Positions 11,101 through 21,700 of a DNA stretch of 64,000 nucleotides are shown piece after piece. Position 1 is the stretch's first letter; each line of letters starts with the position of its first letter. A program made the translations under genes and the position numbers. Below the pieces are notes generated by a model that saw only the letters and a program-made list of their open reading frames with translations, was not told the origin of the DNA and did not search any database. The stretch spans positions 2,420,382 to 2,484,381 of the forward strand of contig OY365812.1 in assembly GCA_959347315.1 (NCBI GenBank). The letters run 5' to 3'. This DNA is from Bimastos eiseni (Eukaryota; Annelida; Clitellata; Crassiclitellata; Lumbricidae).

Positions 11101-13994
11101 TTTCTCAATGCTTCAGATGTTTCTTCAATTACTGTTAACTTCCTGAAGCATGAACGATGTGCTTCATTGACCATTGCCCTGTACGCCAAGAGGCGCGAAT
11201 CCAATGCTTCGACGGCCGCCTGGCGGCTGGCTGTGGACTTACTCTTCAACGGCTCTTTGCTGTCCTGAAAATACATACGACACTAGCGAATCATAGTTTT
11301 TCTAATACAACTTCCTGGGAATTACAAGCAACAAAACTGATCACAAGTTAGAAGAACAGTTGCTAATCCCCATGTCAATGCATTAAGCATTTGCATAGCA
11401 CCTCTAGTAGGGCGAACTGTTAAAAGCGCTGCCATATGTGCAAAGCCCCACGAGCAGAAAAGGGCTCAAGTTAGGCGACAGAGGATGAGAGGCTGCCAGA
11501 TGGAATTGTAGAGCGTCAATCTATGTGATCTTCTCAACCGTCCTCCTTCAGCTGCCTCTCATCGTCCTTTTAATTTTTTCGACCGACATCACCTCTTGGT
11601 ACCTCAGACGTCTTGTACCCAGCACCCACTTATGCATCTGTTGGTCCTTTGATTTGCAATGAAATTCCCTCTCCATCTTGCACTTTGATTTTAACTGGGG
11701 GTGTTTCTGTTTAAGTCTGTATTCTTTTCCCGCAAGGCTTTTTACACTGGGAGCGCCTCTGATTACATTGTACTGGGAGAGGCGATATATAGAAATCATT
11801 ATTATTATTATACAGTAATTTTGCCTACTCAGAAGCGTTCCCAGCTCAACCCCGGCCGAACAGAAGTCTTAAGAGTAGTTAGAAACAAGGCAGACTGATA
11901 AATAGGTATTGTGAAAGGATGGTAGGGAGTCCATTCCATGTCACAGGACCAGACACTGAGAAGGCGTGGTGCTGCCTCATTGCAGTCCGGGAACGGGGTA
12001 CAAGAAGTTCAGCTTGTCCAGCTGAGTGAAGAGAGCAACGGCGTTGAACATGCATAGTGGAGCAGCAGAGAAATATGCAAACACGATACAATACTCGGAC
12101 TCTGATATCTACTGGGAGTGCTTCTGTTTCTGTCCTTATTCTAAAGACTTTTCTTTTCTCACAGGGTTTTTGCACCTCTACTTAGATTGTACTGGGAGAG
12201 GTGGCACACAGAAACATGTATATACAATACGATACTAGAAGCTGAGTTAAAGTGAAGCATTGTATAAGCAGTCTCCTCTGTACCTGTAAGGATGTCCATT
12301 TATCAATATGAATGCCAGCGAGATCGGTCAAAAGAAATCCACAGTTGAGATCTCTGTCACTTGTCTCGTCTACCATCGACACAACATCTATGTTAGACTG
12401 GTGCTGTTTCTCCCGAGGAAGAAATAAGATCTGGTCTGTTCCTCTGCCTACCAAGTCACCAACGAGAACTGACTCAACATCTTCTAAGATGAACATAACC
12501 TATAAACATTCAAATTAAAATTGTTTGTATGGATATATTTAGTACAATTGCATAATAATAATTATTATTCGTATCATATCTTTAGATTTATATGGCGCCT
12601 CTCACAGAGTAACTATTCAAAGGTGCTCTCAGCACAGAAACTCCGGGATTAAGGCTCTGCTAAATATGCTATTACAGACACTTAACTACAATCGGTTTAA
12701 GCTTCAAGCTTCTGAATATTACTGTACTTATGATTTTTTGCTATAGAGCATGCACACTTCCGACTGAGGTCCCTGACTGCTCTACACAAGGTTCTGGAAT
12801 TGCTCTGCTTAGTGGCCCAGAATTGCTCTGCCCAGGGGCCCGAAATTGTCGGTAGGCATGTCTTTAATGGATGACGCTACACAAATCATACATTGCTGGC
12901 AAAAGAAACAGCCAGAATAAGAAATAGGTTCTTATGAGTATCTTTACCAAAAATCTCAAGAAATTAATGCTTGAGCGCCTCTGAGAAGATATCTTGAAGA
13001 GGCACCATAATAAGTCTCACTGATAGACTGACTGATTGGGTGATCGATTTATTGATTGACTGATTGAATGTACCTGTGATGTCTCAAGGTCAACAACGCA
13101 ACAGGATCTTGCTGCTGACAGAACAACAACCAAGGATCGGTCAAACTGATCGCAGGACGAAATTACAAAGCGGATATCGCATCCATCGCAAAACGGCAAA
13201 TCAGTACAACCACACAACTGTCCACTTCTGCACTCAATCAGTTGACTGTATGAAGTGCAGGCCAGTGCACTTCCAATGAACTGTGGATCGAGTGAATTGG
13301 TATCAACTGTAAAACTCAACTCTACAATCTTAAGGAACGTTAAAACACTAGCATAAAAATCTGGAACAAGTCGACTGCCACACTTAAGTAATTTGTCATG
13401 ACTGCTCAGTGATGTGTATAAAGTTAGTAGCGAAACGTCGTTTTCACTGGTTTTGCCGATTAGTACCAAGAAATCATCGACTGCCCGACAGTCAAGAACG
13501 ATGAATTTAACTTCGGTCGAGTATGTTCGTACAGAACCATCGTGAAGAACAACGATCTTATCAGCCCCGAGGTGGAAAGAAACAGTATGACTATCTAAGA
13601 GAAAGAATTTCCGAACGCTTTTGAAGTCACCTGCAGTGTTCGATAGATCGTAATTTGCGACAGTCTTGAACTTTGAAGCCTTATCTATGTTACCGATCGT
13701 GAAACTATGGTTCGATATCAGCAGGATGTTTAGTTTGTACAGACCGAGGCGTCTATCGAGGCCTATTTCGAGGGCTGCCAATCGTAAACAACCCTGGGCG
13801 ATAAAAGAGACTTTGTGGTTTGATACAGAAAAAGCGTTAGTTCTAAAACTAAACTTGTGCTTCTTAACATCGACAACCGATTCATCTTTCTCGAGGTAAT
13901 TTTTCACTGTCGATGTGAAAATATGACCATAAAAGCAAGAGATTAGTTCTAAATTATTCATTTCACCCGCCTTAGCAACCTGCTCAAAAACCAT
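1771..13994 (-). CDS. FANCB: Fanconi anaemia group B protein (FANCB), 7 coding exons
   Basis: FANCB is a scaffold of the nuclear Fanconi core complex. With FANCL and FAAP100 it forms the module that monoubiquitinates FANCD2-FANCI at DNA crosslinks. Coding exons, in transcript order: 13994-13074, 12499-12284, 11264-11055, 6332-6175, 5099-4645, 3352-3091, 2134-1771. All junctions are GT-AG with matching phases (0,0,0,2,1,2), giving 2586 nt, 861 residues plus TGA; vertebrate FANCB is about 860. Recognised blocks include LVGDLVGRGTDQILFL (exon 2), AYRAMVNEAHRSC (exon 3), IWQRIVDRKLVIGVEV (exon 4), IRYDEFVVEVFVR running into ILLQSLFKLLPSD (exons 6-7). The Met at 13994 is preceded in frame by TAA at 14013-14015. 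Identification rests on remembered family sequence, not a search. The exon 3 donor (GTATGC) was chosen by phase and is the least certain boundary. Confidence 0.87.
3353..4644. other. FANCB intron 5: AT-rich microsatellite plus hAT-like element
   Basis: The intron between the exons ending at 4645 and starting at 3352. It contains an AAT/ATG-rich simple-repeat block (about 3420-3670), which creates spurious Ile/Met-rich reading frames on both strands. It also contains a copy of a dispersed repeat near 4130-4205, related to 54405-54500, and a 325-bp hAT-like element at 4234-4558. Confidence 0.6.
4234..4558. mobile_element. Non-autonomous hAT-like element
   Basis: The right end, read inward, is CAGTCTTTCCCAAACTGTGT, a terminal sequence typical of animal hAT elements. 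The left end begins CAGCGCTTGACAATCTTTTT and reaches a similar GAGGAACCC motif. The flanks GTTTAGAT (4226-4233) and GCTAAGAT (4559-4566) match at 6 of 8 positions, consistent with an aged 8-bp target duplication. It has no transposase ORF and sits in FANCB intron 5. Confidence 0.6.
5790..6174. repeat. Retroposon tail and derived TTGATTGA/ATAAAGTC minisatellite
   Basis: The block starts with an L2-like 3' tail (CTGAGTAGATATCTTGAAGG at about 5800, then GGGGCACTATATAAAGTC). It continues as a degenerate tandem array of ATAAAGTCTTTTTGATTGA-type units. Two longer blocks, about 5845-5950 and 5996-6105, are near copies, so a higher-order unit was itself duplicated. The array ends at the donor of FANCB coding exon 4 (exon edge 6175). 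Confidence 0.7.
8530..8625 (-). repeat. Dispersed 'repeat A' copy, ~90 bp
   Basis: Contains AGTGCCAGTCCCTAGCCTGG, then a GAC-rich centre, then ATCACACAGTGTCGTTAAAC. The same order of motifs recurs at about 19985-20080 and 58845-58935. In the opposite orientation it occurs at 23140-23345, 27035-27100, 35510-35565, 49035-49130 and 62335-62410. This identifies an interspersed family without coding capacity. Confidence 0.7.
9426..10611. mobile_element. Harbinger-like non-autonomous DNA transposon, 1186 bp
   Basis: The ends are inverted repeats of about 25 bp with one mismatch, beginning GGGGCCGTTSACATATTATA and continuing to ATAACG. They are flanked by TTA on both sides (9423-9425 and 10612-10614). 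A 3-bp TWA target duplication and GC-rich ends are typical of PIF/Harbinger elements. Subterminal C-rich tracts and repeated TTATATAAC motifs occur at both ends. No transposase ORF is present, so it would depend on a partner element. It lies inside FANCB intron 3. Confidence 0.72.
10616..10825 (+). mobile_element. tRNA-derived SINE
   Basis: A tRNA-like head carries an A-box-like region (GGCCGATCGGTTAGAGCG) and a B box (GGTTCGACCC). The body, from CACTGTGTAGGGACCTTGAG to GCACTTCTGAGCAATAGATG, is followed by an A-rich ATAAATAAATAAA-type tail. A second good copy is inverted at 60520-60682. Body fragments occur at about 21470-21515, 21895-21985 and 34250-34300. The spacing between the boxes is too short for a functional tRNA. 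Confidence 0.75.
11890..12075 (-). mobile_element. L2/CR1-like LINE fragment (end of reverse transcriptase ORF)
   Basis: The minus-strand translation contains LLVPRSRTAMRQHHAFSVSG followed by PVTWNGLP. This matches the conserved C-terminal motif of L2/CR1 reverse transcriptase ORFs (LVVPR-RT, AFSVAGP-WNSLP). Only this short segment survives. It lies in FANCB intron 2. Confidence 0.65.
12560..12640 (-). repeat. L2/SINE-like tail fragment (inverted)
   Basis: Reads TATCTTTAGATTTATATGGC followed by GCCTCTCACAGAGTAACTAT and a GCTCTCAGCACAGAAACTCC motif. The same series is found at 16960-17035 and 60350-60425. The reverse complement gives the GAGGCGC-CATATAAATC tail common to L2-type retroposons. 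It lies in FANCB intron 1. Confidence 0.6.
12970..13073. repeat. Retroposon tail abutting the FANCB exon 1 donor
   Basis: Reads GCGCCTCTGAGAAGATATCT, TTGAAGAGGCACCATAATAA, then a TGACTGATTGATTGACTGATTG-like simple repeat. The repeat runs to within about five bases of the GTACAT splice donor of FANCB exon 1. Confidence 0.7.
13074..13994 (-). CDS. FANCB: FANCB coding exon 1 (residues 1-307)
   Basis: This single 921-nt exon is the longest coding stretch in the window. It encodes the N-terminal half, expected to fold mostly as beta-strands (propeller-like). The start MVFEQVAKAGEMNNLEL lines up with the short N-terminus of vertebrate FANCB. The cysteine-rich stretch around residues 260-285 (CGCTDLPFCDGCDI) corresponds to the LPFGDPCAV region of the human protein. 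The exon ends in phase 0 at CAG before GTACAT, and an L2-like retroposon tail begins within a few bases of that donor. A large first coding exon is also typical of vertebrate FANCB. Confidence 0.88.
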
Positions 13995-16081
13995 TGATGT
14001 TGAAAGTAAACGTTATTTTTTATGCGCTTTAATTTCCTCAATATTGATTATGCTCTCACTGCTATCTTTCAGAAGCGCTGCCAGTGCTTAGGACTCACGC
14101 GAAGAAGCGGGCTTCAAGAAAAGCGAAAGAGGATGAAAGACTGTCAGGTATGTAGGCCTATGTTTGTTATATATTACCTGGTTTCACACGTTACCAAATG
14201 CCTGATTTCGTATAGTGTCTGCACATTTGAGTACTGAAGCGACAGAAAGGGAGAAGTATTAAATTTTGGGCAAAATAGCAAAAAGGTTGGACTGGGAACA
14301 ACTGACGGAGGCAAGTCAGGCTGCAAACATGTTGGTTTTTGGTTATTTGGTTTTTTAGCTCTTTTTCATGCTATGTTTGATGCCTTGTATAACAAAACTT
14401 TTGTTACAAGATCCAAAGGAAAACTAGAAACAAAAATAACAAATAAAAACAAAAACAAAACAACTTTTGATTTGTTAAAAATCTTGTTTTTCTGCACCTC
14501 TGAGGCAAGTAGGCTGGGAAGATTGAGGGGTTTTGTTATAGATAAGCGACAACTATGTATATTCGTTTATTTGACAAAAAACTGACTGCTTGCCGCAACA
14601 AGTTTTTAAAAGAGACTAAAATGTAGTTGTAAGAGTATGAGCAAGTGAAACAATAAGCTTAGGTTTCTTAACCGTAGATGTTATTTAATAACAGAGACAA
14701 ACTGTAGAGATGGACAATTAAAGTCACATTAAGCGCTAAAAATTTACTAGATCAAAGTTAGCGGAATTTATAAAATAGGTCGCCATAAGAGGACGGATGT
14801 TTCGAAATAGGCCAAGTGATGTTGGTGATGTATTAATGTGTGTTAGCCGTAGAGAACAATCGCATATAGTAAAGTAACATTCCAATGCAACGAATAGTGC
14901 ATAGCAGCATAGGGTACTTGATAAAGCCAACTTAGAATAAAAGAATTTCTTATCTTACACTGTGCAATTTAGTCGTTCCTTGCCATTACCACCAGTGATT
15001 GGTTATTGTAGGGGCGTTTAGGTAACGGATGTTCCAGCGTAGCAGACGAGTGACAGAAAATTACCCTTTTGGGTACTAATGTGGTGGAGGGTTGAGGGAG
15101 GGACGAAGGGTGGGTGAGGAAAGTAGTTTTAGCATCGGTGGCGTTTTAAATTCCCAAAGCCGACAGAACCCTCGCTATGCGTCACAGTTTCTTGGGCCGT
15201 CGCTTGAAAGATCCGACCAAACTACAAGTCGATCGTAGAGTCTTTTTCATGGACTTATCGCTTAGTTGATTATATTTAACGAAGTAAGTAGCAACATTGG
15301 CCAACATTCAACGGTTAATTAGCTCTTAATCTGTTTATTTTGTGTTCTTATTAGGGTATGTTACAAAGCAATGCGTGATCCTGTTTCACTGCCTCGTAGA
15401 TCGTGTTGAAAGTCAAACATTTTATACTCCTATGGCAAACCAATTGTCGATTAATCTGAATTGTTAAGCTCTTTCAATTGTGTGCAAATATTTTTATATT
15501 TTTTATATTTTATTTGTTTTTATTTACAAGTGCTTTCATTTCTGACGCTCTTTGGATGTTACGACGGTAATCATAAGATGGAATTTGTACGCAACGCTGT
15601 TGGGACTTTAGATGTTACGTGTGATGGTTACTGTAACAAGAAGTTTGTATACCGCTGTTTGGATGTTATGTATGACGGTTATTGTAACGAGAAGTTTGTA
15701 TGGAGGTGTTTTTGGTGACCTACTTGTGGGCTAGCCTTAGCAATGTCATAGCTCAGTAACGTGAAAAAAAACTGCAAGCATTCAGCACAGGGTGTTCGGT
15801 TAATTTGCAAATGGGACTGGTTTAGAAACCAATATACAATTTTAGTGGCAGGGCTATTTGTTCATGACTGTTCCAGAGGAAGTTGCCGCCTTACTTACTC
15901 ATGTGATTGCCTACCAAGCTTCTTACTGCATTACTAACTATATCAAGTTTATTTATAATATATAATGATATCTTTGTTTTGATTTTAAAATAATATTGCA
16001 GAGTGTTTACAAGTACAGTGTAAACGGATGATAGCAAGTTAAATATTAAGAATCTAACTGTAAGGCGGTAATGCAAGACAG

Positions 16082-16322
16082 ACTTTTTGGACTTCAGGAT
16101 ATTCAAATCTCATTTTTCAAGGGGTATGTATGATTGCTAGTTTTTTTTACAAAATCAACTGACACGCTTACATGTAAATCAGATGTATAATATAATTGTT
16201 ATAACATAATTGTTATACATTTGATTTACATGTAAGCGTGTCAGTTGATTTTGTAAAAACTAGCATTCACACATACTCCTTGGTATGAAAGATGAGATTT
16301 GATACCCTCAAGTCCAAAAAGT
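16082..16322. mobile_element. Fold-back (MITE-like) element with ~110-bp arms
   Basis: The inner ~50 bp of each arm are almost perfectly inverted: TTTGTAAAAACTAGCA in the right arm mirrors TGCTAGTTTTTTTTACAAA in the left. Both arms contain ATCAACTGACACGCTTACAT or its complement. Outside this, the arms remain complementary with scattered mismatches out to ACTTTTTGGACTTSAGG at each edge. The loop is only about ten bases. There is no ORF, and I could not define a clear target duplication. Confidence 0.75.
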
Positions 16323-17394
16323 TGGATAGGGTACCCCTCATACTTCCATGAAAATTCCACCTTATTAAAAGAAGCTATATACATTAAATTTAATTTTTTA
16401 TTAAATAGGGTTTATGACTTCATATCACTTTAACTACATTTTAATGAACTTATTGAGCCGAATTATTGTCTGTCAATGACGTAAACGGCCTTTGCTGCTG
16501 TAAGATGTCTTTAAACTCTGGACTCATTTTTTGTGAGAACACTAAAGTTGCTGAACCACTTGAACCAGTCCGCAATAAAACAACTACATCATTTGTTGCT
16601 TAGGTTATTATGAATATTGGTTTATGAGGAAACCTGTTGTTTATATACCGCTACTCTAAATTTTCTTATTACTCCACGGTTTAACAAGGTCTTATGATAT
16701 CAAAGTTTGTTGACTACTATAATTATAATTTAAAGCAAGAATGAATTCTCCTTCCTCTATTCTTTCGCTTTTTCACTTTCTTTGTTTTAAGGTGTTAAAA
16801 CAGAGCAGCGTCAGTCATATTAAAAAACTCTTATTCTGCTTTGCTTCTTTTGGTTACCTTCTGTTTTATGATACCCCTGTGATTTGCATCACGCTGTCAC
16901 CCTCATACTGTGAGACTAGCACCGGGAGTAATGTTAAAAGGTGTGTGTATCATATCTTATCGTATCTTTAGATTTATATAGCACCTCTCACACAGTGACT
17001 ATTCGGAGGCGGTCTCAGCACAGATACTCCGGGGGAAAGAAAAGCCTTTAAACAGTGAGAAGCCGATGGAGAGAATCCAATCAGCAGTTTAGCCCTTAGT
17101 GATGGAGGAAGGTCATTCCAGGTAGGTGGTCCTACAACAGCAAACATGATACATACAGTGTATGTTACTGTTTTCCTTCATTAGGTTGAGTTGGCATTGA
17201 GGTTTCATTAATATTTTGAAATAGTTCCTCCTTTAGTGTAGTGCACAGTGTCAGCAGGACGTCCGTCAACTACATACCATCCTGTTAACTTTGCAAGGCA
17301 TGGAGTGAGGACTTGGGTGGGGTCTGCAGGGATGATTATTATGCCTTCATAATTCATATCCTGATTGGTATTTATATCGGCCTTTGTCTCTTTC

Positions 17395-17603
17395 AGAATT
17401 TCCCTCCCTCTCTCCATGCCTGTCTGTGTCTCTCTGTCTGTGTCTCTCTGTCTGTGTCTCTCTGTCTGTGTCTCTCTGTCTGTTTCTGTCGTTCTGTGTG
17501 TCTGTCTGTCTGTTTGTCTGTTTGTCTGTATGTCGCTCCCTGTCTCTATTTCCAGCCTCATGTTCTATGCATCTATGTCTGTCTGTCTGTCTGTCTGTCT
17601 GTA

Positions 17604-17646
<43 letters not shown>

Positions 17647-17760
17647 GTCTCACTCTGTCTCTCTGTCTCTCTCTGTCTCTCTCTCTGTCTCACTCTGTCT
17701 CTCTGTCTCTCTCTGTCTCTGTCTGTCTGTTTGTCTGTATGTCCCTCAATCTGTCTCTAT
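17395..17760. repeat. CTGT / CTCTGT microsatellite block
   Basis: Long runs of CTGT, TCTCTGTC and CTCT, interrupted by a non-repeat piece around 17535-17575. Segments flanking the interruption reappear near 17740-17795, suggesting a larger duplication. All three plus frames stay open for 150 codons as Ser/Leu/Cys/Val repeats, which is an artefact of the repeat. Confidence 0.9.
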
Positions 17761-18613
17761 TTCGAGCTTCGTGTTCTCTGCATTTATGTCTGTATATTAT
17801 CTCTGTTTTGCAGTAAAACATAATAAAAATTATAATGATGTTTAATGTAATTATGAACAAATTCATGACATCAATTAGTAAGCATCCTGTTCACTAACAG
17901 ACAGTTTACAAACCCAAAACAAACGATATTTAGGTTAACAGGTTTCTGTCTTTTTTTACATATTTTAATTCATATTAGTTTTATTTTGCCACACTGGATT
18001 GTGTTTACTGATTACGCTTGGTTTGGTTTTATGGAGATGTTTTTTGATCTGGTGGTAGTTATCTTGCTGGATTGTCACCCTTGGGTTTGAGGATTCAGAT
18101 CATTGTCAGGTCAGAAATGGTTTCCAAGATTCCTGCCCAAATTTTGCCTGTACATGGCTTTAAAATGGGTATATACTTTCCATGCACTGTCGGTGGGAAG
18201 ATGAGAAAGCAAGGAATGGGACTGACCACCAGGCCACAATGACACCACACCCCCGTAAGCGGAGGCTAAGAAAATTAAGTCGCTGACGATTCATACCCAT
18301 GCCTTGCCTCAAGGCTAGTTAAGGGACTGCTTTTCTTACTCTCAGGATCTTGCATGATTTGATTGATTAGTGATTGATGTGATTTTAATTGAGTTTGATT
18401 GAAAATGGAGTTTCGGACATCTTTCGTATCTCATGCTATTTTGTGATTGATTTTCGATTGAATCGATTGAAGTTGATTGGGAACGAAGTTGTCTCTCAAA
18501 GTATACTAACTGTTTCATTGATTGATTGATTGGTTGATTGATTTATTGATTGACTGGATTGCTCTTGATTGCATTTGATTGATCCACGATTGACTTCAAT
18601 TGATTGTTTTCAG

Positions 18614-18797
18614 AGTCGTGAGCAGCAATGGTTGATATTGAGCTGAAGAAAGTCGAGGTGGAAGTTGCAGAAGATGAAGATGAACTTGACCCCTGTATGG
18701 CTCTTGATGACCCAGAGTTCAAAAAGCCTAAGGGTTCCACGTATCGCCAGCAGTCCGTTGCGGCCAAAGCCAAGCAGAGATGGGGTCAGGTCAAACG
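18614..18797 (+). CDS. iRhom first coding exon
   Basis: The acceptor TTGTTTTCAG ends at 18613, so at least one untranslated exon lies upstream. The exon holds an in-frame TGA (18619-18621), then ATG at 18628. It encodes an acidic stretch ([11 protein letters not shown]), [16 protein letters not shown] and a basic end. The donor GTATGC at 18798 lies inside a longer open frame. It was chosen because only it gives phase 2, which joins QVKR to [13 protein letters not shown] in exon 2, matching the IRRGTADWFGVS region of vertebrate iRhoms. Confidence 0.85.
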
Positions 18798-21700
18798 GTA
18801 TGCATTGGATTGGTCAAAAGATTTAGGTCAAGTCAGAAGTTTGACAAAACTTAGTCAGTGTACATGCTTTGGGGTGCTCAATGGTGTAGTGGCTAGCATG
18901 CTGGGCTGTCAGTCTGGAGGCAGAGGCTTCAAATTGTTGCTGGGTCAGGGACAGGGTATAGCCGAGCAGACAATTTCCACCATGTACCGAATCTGAGTAT
19001 TTGGATGCTCTATTTGCCGGATCCGGATACGAACCCAATAGTAGTGGCAACTCTGGCCTGACGAGCTTGTGGTCTTTGCGGGACAATTGTCCTAGTTGGA
19101 AAGGGCAATTGTCCGGGGATCAATTGTCCGTTCCGCCCTCCGCAGTCTACACCATAGAAACCTTGGAGCAAATACACCAACTAAAAAGTAAGGGAGAAGG
19201 TCTCATTGCGAAATTAGGGGAAGTTAATATTTTTTAAATGTGTTCGACATTAACTGTCAGTTGGGGGAAGTTGGTCCAATGACTTAGGGGGGATTAAGTT
19301 GCTCCCCCAGTGCCTTAGGGGGATAGATGCCCGTGGTTTAATTTTGCTGGTATCGCATGTGTATCGCTGATATTTATTTTTAGCCTGTCAGCGATACTCG
19401 CTACCATTGATACTTTTCCCACAGTAATTTTTATAGTTTCTCGTCCGCTTGAGTTGAGTAAGTCCTTATCAACAAATATGAGAAGTAAATCTTTCCGGCA
19501 TGTAATCTTTGGTGCGAATGAAGGAATTTATAACTAAGCCTAAGGAAATGACTGTAAGTAGGCCTATGTCCTCTTGAGATAATTGGTTGAAGTGGCTTAC
19601 CTAATTGATTTTAGAGTGTTTGCAAAGTTAGTTGGTATTGACAATGAATAATCCAGGCCGCCTGCGGAAACGAAGATTGCCATTGCGATATCAGCATGGG
19701 GGTGTTCAAACAACTTGCCTGAGGGCTACTTCAAAATACTTTGCCATTGGCCTGAGCAATTCCATGAATTCAGTGAATTCAGCAAACCTATCGAAAAGAG
19801 GCCCATTGGTATATATATTGGTATTGGTAAAAGTATTGATATTGCTGTTGCAATACTTTTTTCAAGTATTGTTAACAACCCTGGACTCAGAATATATGAA
19901 TCTATATTTTTATTAGTACTGAATCAGGGAATGTAAGGAAATCATTGTCTGGGTAGGAACGGGTTCTCTGTTGTCGGTAATCTGTTGTGCTGTGGAAGTG
20001 CCAGTCCCAAGCCTGGATAAAGGAGAAGGGCGATGCTAGTGATATTTGTTATCACAGTGTCATTAAATTGAAACTACTTCTTTTACTATGCTCAATTTCT
20101 TTCTCTTCCAATTGATCTCTCTGAGTCTTAAATCCGTCTCATTCTTCATGGTGGTGTCTTTTACCATGGTAATGATGGCAGTATTTATGGTTGTGAATGT
20201 GGTGGACATGGCTTTTGGTGTCATAACGGTAGTGTTACTGTTGTTGATGGTGACGTTATCGGTGGTGTCTTGGTGATGTGGTGATCATGGTGATTGTGGT
20301 AGAGTTGGTGGTGATAATAGTTAAGGTGATTGTGGTGATGTTTTATAGTGTTGAAGTGATGGTGGTGATTTTTTCATATTTGTGATGGTGGTGATATGAG
20401 TATTGGTGGTGGTTTTTTGGTGGTTGTCTGGTTCTATTGCACTGTGTATGGAACTGTGGTTGCTGTGGTTACTTAAAAGTGAAAGTGGAAAATTTTTTAC
20501 AATTGTTTGTTCTTTTTGTTTCAGAGTGATTGACGATAGAACGCAAACAAAGAAGGAAGTCACAGAAAAATGGGTCCACCTAACAAGGTCAGGTCATAGG
20601 TCATGATCAATGTCTCCTGTGCTGAATAGGTGTACATCATTAGAAAGGGTTCTGTCCAAGCATTTTAGTTAGTAAATTTAGTAATAATGATAATATTGAT
20701 AAATAATATTGTTTTTGTTATTATTATTATTTCATTATTATGATCATCATCTGCAAAAACATTATATTTATTATTATTAATATATTTGTTTTGGAATATT
20801 TACATAATTAGAAATACAAAGGGTATGACTAAAATACTGATTATGCACAGGCCACTTATGATGCATTCAGAAAATATTTAAGTTATTAATCAATTAATTC
20901 AAATTAAACACCAGTGATTGTAATTATATTCTGGTCTCATTCTTACTTAATCAGTTGTTGAGGCAGATACTTATTTTGGTGTTTTTGGTGATGGTTGTTC
21001 TGTTTTTATTGTGGCGGTGGTTCCGTGTATATGTCGATGTTTGATCCATGTATGTAGTGATTGTAGTTCCATGTCTAATTGTCTATGGTGATGGATTAAT
21101 CCCATGTAATATGACTGATTTTATTGCTGTTTGTTATTATTACGCATTTATTAATGATGATGAAGCATCACTTGTTGTCTCTCTTTATGATGCATTACAC
21201 AATGACGAGAATGAATATCTGGTGGTTAGTGTTGACAGAAGATTAATCATGTGTCAGCTGCTGCTGCTGATTTTGATTATGCTGTCAATGATGACGAAGA
21301 AGATGAAGATTGTTATTGTTATTATCATTTATTTTTTGTCCGATCTTCTGGTGTTATTATTATAGTTATTATAACTATTATTGTTATTGTCATCATCATC
21401 ATTATCATATTTATTAAGTGCCACTATCCAAAGACCAAACATCATTAGATGGCATAGAGCAATTTTCAATAAAAGATTTGCTCAAGGTCCCTACACAGTG
21501 ACCATGCAAGGGAAGAGGCTTTGAAGCCTTGAACCCTTACTCTTCAGTTTACAAGTCTTTAAATGATAACCTATTGACTGCAGTACTTAACTCTGTTAGC
21601 GATGGTGAGAATGAGGAAGTTATTTACATCCGTTGTATGCATTCATTTAGAGTTTCCGCCTAATCTTTCGTTTGTTCAGTTTCTGGACATCTCTGTATGC

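Larger units (their letters stand above)
13995..18613. other. Head-to-head interval between FANCB and iRhom
   Basis: Promoter(s) and 5' untranslated exons for both genes should be here, but none can be placed with confidence. An inverted CCAAT box (GATTGG) near 14996 is a weak candidate promoter element. Other contents are a three-copy degenerate tandem repeat (15545-15715), a long inverted repeat (16082-16322), an L2-like tail (16960-17035), CT/CTGT microsatellites (17395-17760), a dispersed repeat at 18190-18330 shared with 48745-48880, and TTGATTGA-rich sequence (18360-18600). Confidence 0.5.

Noticed and set aside
17313..17845. Three overlapping 117-167 codon frames of Ser/Leu/Cys/Val
   Set aside because: Pure translation of CTGT/CTCT microsatellite in several frames at once; no gene features.
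18798..18996. Open frame continuing past the iRhom first coding exon ([11 protein letters not shown]...)
   Set aside because: Intron read-through: the phase-compatible donor at 18798 restores strong family similarity, and the continuation contains a tRNA-like SINE head.
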